Part shown: piece by piece, positions 34,098 to 44,425 of the stretch | Position numbering within the stretch: position 1 is the first letter of the stretch | Layout of the letters: every line of letters begins with the position of its first letter | Assembly (NCBI GenBank): GCA_000310025.1 | Contig: FN649738.1 | Span: 560,346 to 624,345, forward strand | DNA: 64,000 nt | Direction of reading: 5' to 3' | Source of the DNA: Ectocarpus siliculosus | Taxonomy: Eukaryota; Sar; Phaeophyceae; Ectocarpales; Ectocarpaceae | Notes under the pieces: generated by a model | What the model was told of the DNA's origin: nothing | Database searches by the model: none | What the model saw: the letters and a program-made list of their open reading frames with translations, nothing else | Program-made: the position numbers and the translations under genes

Positions 34098-35444
34098 GAT
34101 TGCTTTCCCTCCACTCCTTGGGGACAAATAAACGCATATGACGAATGGTTATGTCGATGGTTCTTTAGCCCAGAATAAATTATGTCACATGTTTTTCTGT
34201 GCACGCCGGATGTTCCCCGACTTGTGGCACGATTGGCAATATGTCTTTGATGCCAGTTTTTTCCTGTGATCGTTGTGACCTGAAAACATGAACAAATATG
34301 AAGGTTTTGTTTGTTTCTTGTCGATGTCCATTCGCCTGGTCTGAGGAACCTGTGTATCATTTCCAAAGTTGCGCCTTGTCCAAAAACGGCCCTACGACTC
34401 CAATCCACATCTTTTGTTCCAAACCCTCGGTGCTAAATCTTCCTGATTTGAACACGGTTGTTTGTTATCAAAACGCCGCATTGGAACTCCCCAATCACGG
34501 AGAGACTTACTACGAGCTCCACCAGGTGATGTTCGTGGCACTTCATTGATCATGTAAGCCGAACATTTCCACTAGCTCTAGGCAAGGCAATGCCTCCACC
34601 TTTGATTGAGCAAGCCCCGGATTTCTCCTTTCTTCTCGCTTTTCATTTACAATCTGACAAGGATGCTCCTCTTCTGCCACCAAGGCACAGACGATACCTA
34701 TCCAATCATGACGGCCAAGAATGTTAACGCCCACAATCCCTGGCAGTGGTCCATGCCGATTCTACTTGAATTCTCTTTGAATTCTCTAAAAAAGTAGCAG
34801 TAGCCATCGCACGAATTTCGAACCAAATTTGCCCATGTGTCTTACGGCAGGAAGTTGGAAAGAACCCGGATTTGCTGCAGACCAAAATCACACATCAAGG
34901 ACAAAAGCGAACGCTCCTCACCCGGAAACCTCTTGTTGCCTCACGACATGGGCAACGAGCACGTTCTAGCAGGAGCTGTAGAATACTGATACAAACCCCC
35001 CACACAAACACGACTGTGAATCACCTATTTAACTTGTCCGGGTACTCAAGGAGAAAGAAAACGCCGGCGAACGGTCGAGTCATGACGTCCACGCAAGCCC
35101 TTGAAGGGCATGAACAAGCAGCTACGCCCGGCTACCGCCGATACATCGGAGTTCCGCCGCTACCAAAACGATGATGCCGCCGCTAACTCCTTATGCACAC
35201 AATGACACTCCGAAGAAATTCGCTAGGAAGAGTAGGTGACTGCCCGCAAGAATAACCCTCTGCGCGCAGTGCCGACACGAGCAAGCAACGCGACGCGACA
35301 CGACCAAAGCGCCGATACCAAGACTAACACCGTGTCGTACGTATATGCCAAACCGTTCGGCCCCAGCCCCCGCTTGCAAAAAAAGCAAAAGGAAGACAGC
35401 GTATGATTCGACATTGTATCTGAATCGTCGGAGTTTCCAAAATA
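34098..35444. other. Intergenic region between convergent genes
   Basis: Lies between the 3' ends of the methyltransferase-like gene (plus) and the nuclease gene (minus). A possible polyadenylation signal, AAATAAA, is at about 34127-34133 for the former. No gene is recognised; open frames here are short and lack domains. Confidence 0.5.
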
Positions 35445-38400
35445 TTATAACCCACGGCAAGACGTAGTGGTGCAAAGGTGCCGGAAAACCCGAGGCCTGT
35501 CCGCTGTCGACAAGCTTTGGTCATCTTTCCCGCTCTTTTCCCTCCGGTTCGTCTTCTCTATCCCGGTCCCCCAATCGCCCGAAAGCGCGGGGACCCCTGC
35601 CCTCTCTCGCACCTGAATGGCCTCTTTGTCGAGGGAGAGCTTGGCGGTTTCGTCCAGCAAGCCCGTGCCCAAGAACCTCATGCCAGAGACCGACGAAAGT
35701 GCCTCCAGAGGCACCAGGAAATTCCGGAGGTCCGTGTTGTTCGGGATGTCGGCGTTGGGCATGGCGAAGGCGGCCACAAACGTTGTCGGCTTGGAGACGA
35801 GCGCTTCTGAGGGAGGCGGGGGATATGGTTCCGCCACGATTATCTGCCAAGAGAAGGACCCAGCCGAGCGACGACGGTAACCGGTGAAACGTGAACGAGT
35901 ATCTGGCCCGGTGGTGCGAGGAAAAACTGACAGAAGCCAAGGTTGATGAGGTGTGCAGTTGATATGGAGCCTGGAAAACGGTTGAGACGGGAGGGTAGCA
36001 ACGATCCATGTGCAGCGTGTGTGGGGCGCTCAGCGGTGCCCGTGTTCAGAACGCGCCGCCACTCAAAAGCCTCTCATATTGGCCGAGGCTCGTTTCTTAT
36101 TTTGTCTATGGGGTACTGTACCCCCACACGACGCGAGCGCATAACACGGCTAGCCTTGACCCATGCACCACACCACAAGCGTGCGCGCGCGTGTCCAAGA
36201 AAGGGGCAGGATTGGGCGTTGTGGGTCCGGTTCCCTCTTAAGGCATGCTGGCATAACCACCTTGAAGAAGTGAGTAGGCACCGCCACCATTTGCATAGGG
36301 TTTCCTAGTATGTCGTGCTTGACGACCCACTTCGTAGCTGCGGGTGTACGGGAGGATTGCGATGGCACATCCACGGCCACCCCCTCGGCTTGTCCTTGGT
36401 CGATGTCGACCGCTGCGTCAAGACAGCCGAAGACAGGAGGAAAACAAGCAGTTTTGACACAAACGTGAGTCCGAACGCACAGGCACCACACTGACGGAAG
36501 CAGCGGTACCCTAGCACCAATACATCGGGGCGTTCGCAGACTGGATGTGTAAAAACGTTTGTAGCGTTCGCCTCCGGGGGCCGACAAAAGCACCTCGCGG
36601 GGGAATTTCATTAGATGCGTTGCCGCGGAGAACCGCAGCACAACCAACCACCACGGGTGCTGTCGACGGATTGTAGCTAACCCCATACAATGTAGTCACC
36701 GCGGAATTTCCTGTTACCTACCACCCCAGCTTGCGTTACCGCGATACGGTAACGCGGATCACTGAATTTTTCGACCTCCACTACAATTGATAGCACAACA
36801 CATGTATGGCACGCACAGACAAGTTTCGCCTCTAGAAAAATCAGCACAAGTAGAGGCTACAGTGGGGGGCCCTCTATAGTGCCGGTTGAATAGTGCCAAC
36901 TGCCGGTATAGTGCCGGTAAAATCTCTCCACACAGAAAGCGCCCTCAATAGTGCCAAACGGCACTATTGAGGGCGGGCCTGGTATAGTGCCGGTTGGGCA
37001 CCACGTCAGCCCGCAATAGTGCCGGTTCACACACGCACGCACACACACCACCACACTCCCAAAATACAGACACCGTGCTGCTGCAGTCCAACACAGCTCT
37101 ACGCAGAGGCGCACCATGCCGTGTGCGGAAGGTGAACTGTGCCTTCAACAGAACAGAACGCCGAAGGCCCCTCATGGCCACGTCTGCAAGGGAGGATGTG
37201 GCGGGCGGCTCCATGGCACTTGCGGCAGCGTGGAGGGTGACTTCGAAACATCCCGCATCTGCAGTTCTTGCGTCGCTGCTAAGACTGGCAAGCGCAAAGC
37301 GACCGCAGCTGGGGTTGATGCTGGGGCGGGACCATCTAAACGTCCGACAGAGAAAGGGGGGGGGAAGAAGGCTTCTCGTGCGCGGCTGAGCAACGCTGAC
37401 AAGGTTGAGGTCCTCAAGCTGCTGGATGCCAAGATTTCTCATGAGCAGATAGCAGATCGCTTTAAGTGCTCGGAACGGCTGGTCCGCAAGGTGAAAGCTG
37501 AACGGAAGGAAGTGGAGGCTAAGGCAGCTGCAGGCGACGGAAGCCAGAAAACCGCACGCAGAGGAGACTTTCCGGAGGTAGGTAGAGTACACGACATGCC
37601 TAGCAATTTCCTCTCGAACGTTGTTTTTCCCCCCCATTTTCAAAAATGCCCTCATGTCGCCGATTTCTACTGCTGTACCTTTTTTTTTTTTGCCCTTCCT
37701 TGTTTCTTTGCCTTTCCCTTTTCGTCTTTTCGTATGTATCATATCGTGTTTTTTTTTTTCATGTCACCTCCTTTTTTTCTTTCTCTTTGCCTTTTTTTGT
37801 TATGTCTTTGGCCTTTGAGGTCCTCGATGTCCACACTCATAGACCTTCCGATTATTTGTCCTTGAAATTGAAAGAGCACTGTTGTGTACATATTCGCACC
37901 CGCTTTTTTTTCAAAACAAACAAGCAGATGTAAGCAGATGTAGCCTGTACGAGCGTCTCCTCGCAACTTTCCCTTTTCCCTCCCGCAATTTTTTCTTTCC
38001 GGGTGTAGTGGCACTTAAAAAACATCAGCTTTGTTTACGGTGTACCGCGGCGTCGTCCCTCGTATCTGCGCCGCGCAGCGTAGATGCTTACGTTTGAAAC
38101 TAACCGTTGGTCGCTTGAACCTCTGCATTGTATACTCTTTTTCGCCGGCAGGTGGATGAGATAGTTATTGATCTGCTCGATAAAGTCCGGAAGGCCAAGA
38201 TGCCCGTCACACGGGACGTACTTCGAAGCTTCGGCCGTTCCACCGTGGCAACCCTGCTCGCTGAGCCCGCTACTTCTGCAGCAGTGAGGGCGAGGGTCGA
38301 GGACTTCAAGGCCGGTGAAAAGTGGGCCAAGAACTTCGTGAAGCGCAACAAGGTGCTGAGTGCGAGACTTCATGGCGAGGCTGGTAGTGTCGACCCAGCG

Positions 38401-41400
38401 GCCATCGAGAAGGGCATGGAGGAAGTCAGGAGCCTTTGCGCGAAGTACCCAGCTACATGAGGACACGGGGGGCGGCCGCCGCGCCCCACCGGCTTACGGT
38501 GAACTGTCTTCTCACTTCGGCGTCCTGGAGGTGGCCGCGCGGGAGAGTGGAAACGGGGACGCTGCGTTCCACCTATCGAAAGCGAAGATGGCGATGATCG
38601 CGGCGCATGCCGCTAAGGGCGTGCGCCAGACAGACATGAGAGAGTTTGTTGATGAGTGAGGGGGGGACAGCTATACCGCAGTTTTTTTCTTTTTGTTTTG
38701 TTTTATTTTTGTCCGCTTCGTTGCTGGCGCGTTTATTGGTTTTGTTGGCGTGTCTCATCACGCAACATCGTAGGGAGGCAGCGAGGAACGTGATATTTTT
38801 TCAAGTATACTAAGTTGCACGGACGGGAGCTGTACACGGGGTTTGGCTCCGAAGGTGAATTCTGCGCGTGCATGTGGGAATGGTTTCGCGGCAAACTCAG
38901 CTATCAGAGTGGAACCCACGTTTGTCTCAGAAAAGGCTGCCCCTGCCGCCCACAAAGTATATTCACCACACTCGATCCACATGCTACTCTGTTGGCCTCG
39001 CAAATGGTAAGCGATACACCATGAACTCAAACAGCAGTGCCTCAGTAGTGCCAGACCGGCACTACTGAGGGATATCGATCACCCGAATAGTGCCGTTTGG
39101 CACTATTGAGGCACTATTCCCAGTTGTGCCGGTGCCCGCTATAGTGCCGGTGAACGCCCTGCGCACGTACCGGCACTATAGAGGGCCCCCCACTGTATAT
39201 TACTTCTACGGAATCGTCGTCTCACCGTTGCCTGTGCCGGCTACCGATGCCGTCTCCTTTGACGGGAGGAAGAGCGGCCCGGTGATGACGTAAACGTCCT
39301 TGAACGGCGGCGACAGCGACGAGGAGGTCGAGAACCCCGCCGCCGCCGCCGCTTTGATGGACCTCTCGGACGGCACGACGAGGGTACGCACGAACTCCTC
39401 GAAGTCGCCCCAGTACCCGCGGTTGAAACTTGGCACCTGCACGAAGCGGGTCAAGAAAAACGGACGGACCAATAAGAACGACCAAACTATTCACTAAAGA
39501 AAAACTCTGCCACTCGCTGGTCAGAGGAGTGAAGGTAACGACGGGTTCGGCATTGGAGCGGGGTCGGATGGGCGGGTTGAATATGGAATTGTGCTGTCAG
39601 TCTTGGGGGGAATACGGGGGGTGAGGCGAATTGACTCGTATCGGAAAGGACATGGTCTCGGAAAGCCTGCAGACTGGTCAGTAATGAAATTTCGCCCCAT
39701 TTTCCACAGCTCTCTAGTTGTTGTATTCTGTGTCTTGAGCTTGGTTTCGCTGAAAATGCGACGACGAACCTGCCTAAAGGCACCAAGCAGATACCGTCGT
39801 CCTCTGCCTAAACAACTTGTCGAGACAAGTCAGTTGTCTGCGACATAAAGTCTACCCCGCAAACTACACGTCGCTGCCTCTTCAAACCACCGCCTACTGC
39901 AGTTTGCTGTTCTACAATTCACGGGTACTTGTGATTGATCTCGACACGCGTTTTGCACCAGATTTATTACCAAGTACATGAGGACGAGCGATAAGCACTC
40001 GATCAACCGTCCGCCTATTCTTGCAATGGTATCTGAAAATGGCGTGTAGAATCTCAAAGACAAGAGCTCTCAAGGTGAAGCTGCGATGTGAGCCACGAGC
40101 ACGACGGCGCCAAGCCTCCAGGAGTTGGTTGCGGCTGCTGTAACGATATTCTCGCCGCAAGGTCAGACCGGGACAAAAATGTGAAAGATCATCTGAGGCA
40201 CGGCTTCACTCCGATTCTCCGGGAGTTGGTTTGCGGCTGAAATTCTCACCGCAGGTCAGATCGGGGAACACAAATGAAGGATTGGTTATGACTGTATCGA
40301 AATTCTCGCCGCAAGGTCAGATCGGGACACACACGTGAACTTTCACCGGAGGCACTCGGAGCATCACCTGGGGCGCCATGTTTGAGAGCAGAAACGTTTG
40401 CGTGAGGTTGGCCTGAGTTGTCTTGTGGTCGCCAGCCGGTGCGAGGTGCCCCCGATCGTAGCCGCTCCCGTAGAAGTCCGACAGGCTGCTCCGGAATAGA
40501 GGCTGCAACCTTGAGTCCGGCCGGAAGGGAGACTGAATGGAGGAAAAAACGTTATCGGAGAATCCCCCCAGACCACGGCAAGTTGGTTGCAGGTCGGAGA
40601 CCTTCAGAAGACGATGTGGCGAAGCAGCAACGAGAGGGAACGACGCTCGCGGGACTACGCAGGACCTAGGCCGGTGCCGCACAGCAGGTGATGCACTCTA
40701 TGGCAATGCGTCCTGCACTGTGCGCGCCCCCACACACAAGCTCTGGAAACAGGATTGCACGCCATATTCCAAGTCAGGGAACAAGACATCGAAGATTCCA
40801 ACTAGCACGTGCATTTCGAGGTCCTCCGGCAGGGTGTCATCATCCGCACAACGCTGAAGCGTTGCCAACAGACAGAAACCGCATGCCAGGTAGCATCCTA
40901 CGTGTGTTGTTCCGTTGGCGAAAGCTCAACATGTCCTGGTATTCGGGCTTACTGAAAGAGAGAACACACCAGAAAATTCAACAGGGGGAAAACACACACC
41001 ACGGACAGCACCATCACCAATAATCGCAACAAACGACAACGAGGAGGACGACAACCAAAGCTGGTAGTCTTCGATGAATGGATACTGTACCTTTTTTCTG
41101 TCTCCCGGGCCGGACACGGTGTTGAGGTTGATGCGTTCCACGACCCACCGAGCGTTGCGCGTGCGGCTATCCCAGCAAGACGTATACTCCTCGGACGGTA
41201 GGATCACCTGGCAAAACGGTTCGCGTGCGGCTGAATATTTCGACTTGGTCGTCGTTGTGTCTGAGACGGTACTGGGCAGATCAGGACGACCCTTCAAAGA
41301 AAACGCGCAAGGGTGACTGAAACGACTACCCCCCTTTGTGACACATGCATGTGGTCAAAATAAATAAATATATTACGTATCGCCTAAAGGTAGTGGTCGA

Positions 41401-41832
41401 AACATTCGCGAAGAGAGCGGTGAATGCGAGTAGGATGATGGAAGCAGCAACATGACGCGGAGGGAGCCAAACATAATACCAGCAGGATGAAAAACCTTTG
41501 TAGACACGTGCATTCTAGCTGCTACCGTTTCTCTCGTCAATCCGGAGAATAGCCACATAATGGCCGTTATTATAGACGTGTTTTCCGTTTTTGAGAAGCA
41601 ATGAAACTGACGGTTAGCACATTCGATGCTAATACCAAACAGACATAAAGGCGGAGTGTTCCTTTGAGAGAAGTGGATTGTGCAGATGTAATGTGTACGT
41701 TTCACACTCGTGGCAGCCAACGCTGAAGCCGTTTTGTACCTGATCCAGGTCCGGATATCCATAGCGCTTGACGAAAGGCATGATAAACGCTGACGCTGGT
41801 GCTTTGCCGTTGTCCTCCTGCGCCTGTGGCAT
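35445..41832 (-). CDS. DNA/RNA non-specific endonuclease of the EndoG/NUC1 family
   Basis: Exons, high to low: 41832-41740 (first exon uncertain), 41207-41091, 40532-40368, 39436-39226, 36337-36261 and 35843-35445 (TAA). They join in phase to 353 residues if translation starts at MPQAQED. Signatures in order: VKRYGYPDLDQ, SCWDSRTRNARWVVE, the catalytic DRGH in FYGSGYDRGHLAPAGDHK, LLSNMAPQ, FNRGYWGDFEEF (the metal-site Asn region), KDVYVITGPLFLP, VAVPTHFFK and FLVPLEALSSVSGMRF. Family knowledge: EndoG is a Mg-dependent nuclease, usually in the mitochondrial intermembrane space, linked to mtDNA turnover and cell death. No targeting peptide is visible in the short modelled N-terminus; the frame stays open upstream, so the true start may be further out. 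The last exon has an optional in-frame GT site at 35612. A DNA transposon fills most of the intron at 36338-39225. Confidence 0.92.
36860..39195 (+). mobile_element. pogo-like (Tc1/mariner superfamily) DNA transposon, non-autonomous, in an intron of the nuclease gene
   Basis: The terminal inverted repeats match perfectly over 27 bp, beginning CAGTGGGGGGCCCTCTATAG, and are flanked by TA on both sides (36858-36859 and 39196-39197). Length is 2336 bp. Both subterminal zones carry many copies of AATAGTGCCGG/TATAGTGCCGGT in both orientations, as expected for transposase binding sites. CAG ends and a TA duplication fit pogo-type elements. It carries one spliced gene with CENP-B-type DNA-binding regions but no recognisable DDE catalytic domain, so it probably depends on a helper. 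Perfect ends suggest recent activity. Confidence 0.88.
37116..38460 (+). CDS. Transposon-borne DNA-binding protein: Cys/His cluster plus HTH and CENP-B-like domain
   Basis: Two exons, 37116-37577 and 38152-38460 (TGA), give 256 residues. Residues 1-50 hold a Cys/His cluster (HVCKGGCGGRLHGTCG, then ICSSC) that looks like a zinc-binding module. Residues about 90-135 form a helix-turn-helix (LSNADKVEVLKLLDAKISHE, then RFKCSERLVRKVK). The second exon resembles the CENP-B/Tigger DNA-binding half (WAKNFVKRNKVLSARLHG). After the stop, protein-like sequence continues in the next frame to 38659 (VLEVAARESGNGDAAFHL, then KGVRQTDMREFV), so the stop may reflect a frameshift. A pogo transposase would have a DDE domain of about 200 residues here, and none fits. 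It may regulate or bind the element ends. Confidence 0.7.
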
Positions 41833-42387
41833 GCACAGCAGGCGTGGAGGATGGTCTGCGGGTCTTTGGACTCCGAAGAAGGCACAGCAGTACCCTACTG
41901 CCCTGCTTGCAGGGCGCAGATATTCTCTTGGTCGTGTCAGTGATGCGACAAAAAAACAAAAAAGAATCAACGATAGGAAATGAAGAGCAAAGGCCACCTT
42001 AACGGGAATAAGCTAGGGTTCGGAGGCTCTTCCGCGTGCCATGCACTCAGCAGCTGTAACCGCACCAAGGACCCAAGGGAATACCGTAAGGTAGCGATTC
42101 ATCGCACCCCCGTGCGGTCGTGTTTAATTTTTTTTCGCCATTAAATTTCATCGCACAGGGGGTGCGATGACTCCGAACCGTGCGATGACTCTGGACCCTT
42201 TGCGGACATCGAAATAAATCATTTGGGTTTTAACATGTACCATAGCTCCGGGATGTGCTGTCCTGAGTATAAACACTGAAGGCGATAATATCAAGAATTT
42301 AAAGGGGGTGAAGAAAAGGGGTTGAGACGCTGGCTCTTTTTCCAATACTTTAATCCTATACAAAGAAAGAAAACAACCTTCCCGTCA

Positions 42388-42846
42388 GGGTTAGGTGTCG
42401 CATTCTATTGTCATCAAGAGGACATCATGAAGAGGCGTTGTGCGTGCTGGCACGTTCAGGTTTTGCTGCTTGTGCTGAGATATCGAAGGTCGCAGCAGCC
42501 CCTGAAAACTGTCCGAAATCTGCGCCGGAACTAAGCGGCATCCAACATTTGTCACAGCCGTGCTCACCGCCACGGATAATAAACCCGTGAACCACGGGTC
42601 TTCAGCAGTAGTTGAGGCCACTACTGCTGTAAACCCGCAGTTCAGTGGATTGGAGTTAGTGGCGGCGAGCACGGCTGTGACAAATGTTGGATACCGCTTG
42701 GTCCCATCGCAGATTTCGGACTGTTTTCAGAGGCTGCTGTGACCTTCGATATTTCAGCTCCAGTAGCAAACCTGAACGTGCGAGCACGCGCGACGCATTT
42801 TCATGATGTCCTCTACTGATGACAATATAATGCGACATCTAACACC
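42388..42846. mobile_element. Foldback (long inverted-repeat) element
   Basis: Left arm 42388-42575 and right arm 42656-42846 are inverted copies of high identity along their whole length (for example CCAACATTTGTCACAGCCGT in the left arm faces ACGGCTGTGACAAATGTTGG). The spacer is about 80 bp and contains a smaller hairpin (CAGCAGTAG...CTACTGCTG). Ends read GGGTTAGGTGTCGCA and TGCGACATCTAACACC. No coding capacity and no clear target duplication are seen. Transcription through it would give a long hairpin RNA. Confidence 0.85.
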
Positions 42847-43576
42847 TTGTTTGAGCGCCTTCCGTTTTGGCTCTTTTGATTAGAAATTAGAATGGTGTGA
42901 ATTTTTATCTTGATTTCAAGGGAGGCGTGTGGAGGTAGACGCGTGAAATGTATGTATTGAGCAGCCTCTACTGCCGCCCTGTGCGAGAATCAACTTTTTC
43001 TGTTTTTCGCGCTGCCTTCCTACTGGTCTGGTGTGGCTGTTGTGCAATTTCTGGTGCTTTTGCATTTGATTTCAAAAGTAGCCAACTTCAAAATTCGTCT
43101 TCTGCACCCCCTTAATTAACGCACACACCCCTGTGCGATAACATGGTACGGTATGTGCGGTACTCAAAAATCTTCACAGGCGCACGGACACCTCACTCAG
43201 TTGAGTTAGCGCGGTCGATGCCAATAAAAATACACACACACAAATTATACGGCGGAATAAAATGCGGCGAAATACGAAATCCCGCAGGCGGAAAACATAA
43301 TTTCCCGCCGTCGAGGTGTGCCCACACACGGCACGCGACATTGGCTTATGGGGGTTTCTTATGTTTTGGTTGAATGGACATTTTTCAAGTTGACCAATCC
43401 AATGGAAACCGTGTTTTTCGTTTCCTTCATACCTCCACGTGTGGTGTGCGACGATGACATACCCTTAAGCAGAGCTATTAATACCATGCCAGCATGCCAG
43501 CACTGGCATGGTTGCAGGGGTGAAAGTTGCCCCGGAAGCGCTGGCACTCAACTACACTTGTACCCTAAATAGGTTG

Positions 43577-43700
43577 CGTGCGAGTCATGGCCCCCTGTGT
43601 GGGTGGTGACTCCGGACCCTGTGCGGAAAATCGAATCAAATCTAGCCAGTTGATTATTATCGCACGGGGGTGCGATGACTCCGGGCCGTGCGGTGACTCG
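43577..43700. repeat. Dispersed repeat block related to 42100-42210
   Basis: Shares ATCGCAC.GGGGGTGCGATGACTCCG and GACTC.GGACCCTxTGCGGA with the block at 42100-42210, though in a different internal order. Each block contains short inverted motifs (ATCGCAC/GTGCGAT). Likely a small degenerate inverted-repeat element present twice. Confidence 0.55.
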
Positions 43701-44425
43701 CAACTCGCAACCGGAACTGAGCAGTACAAAATGTACTACTGTATGAAATCACTCCGCCAACGCCCAGACAACGACCCGGTTGTCACATATGCATTTTTTT
43801 ATGCAGATGTGCATCGCAAAAGGTCCCAGATAAGGCAAAGAATGATGATTGGCGTTCACCGGCTGCGGCAGAGGTAGACTTCTCGGTGTAGAAACCAACA
43901 TATCATCCTTCTTGGCGTCGTCTTGCGCTGGACCCTCTTTCCTGCAGGCAAATGTGTGTACAGCAGTCCAAGCGTGTCCGGTTGAACGAAGGAGTCAGCT
44001 CGTGTGCCGATGCGAGCATGTACTGCTATAGTTGCCCCGCATCAGGTCACGAAGTTCACATGCTCTACTCTGTCCACTCACCCGCGATCCCACAAGTACA
44101 AGTACATGCCAGCTGCCCCAGCGGCAATGCCGCTCCCTGCCGACGCGAGCAGCATCGCGACCGTCTTGCTCATGGCACTACTGCTTTTCTGTCCTGTGTG
44201 TGCTATGTATAGTGGGTTGAACAAGGTCGAACATGCGGAAGACACGCAGACAAGATTCGTTTAACGTGCACATACCTGCGGAGTCCCATTTAGCGTGCCT
44301 CTCGGTTTCGCGTACCTGCTGCATTCACCACTTGAAGGGCGAGAACACACGCCTCCCTCTTGCGTGTTGGGCACGCCGACAAACACCGACAGCACCGACT
44401 GCACTCAAACCAAAGGGGAACAGTC

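Larger units (their letters stand above)
41833..44425. other. Divergent intergenic region between the nuclease and IPK1 genes
   Basis: Holds a 459-bp foldback element (42388-42846) and two related repeat blocks (about 42100-42210 and 43577-43700) sharing GGTGCGATGACTCCG and CGCAC/GTGCG inverted motifs. No gene is recognised. Promoters of both flanking genes should lie at its edges, but no specific element is evident. Confidence 0.5.
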
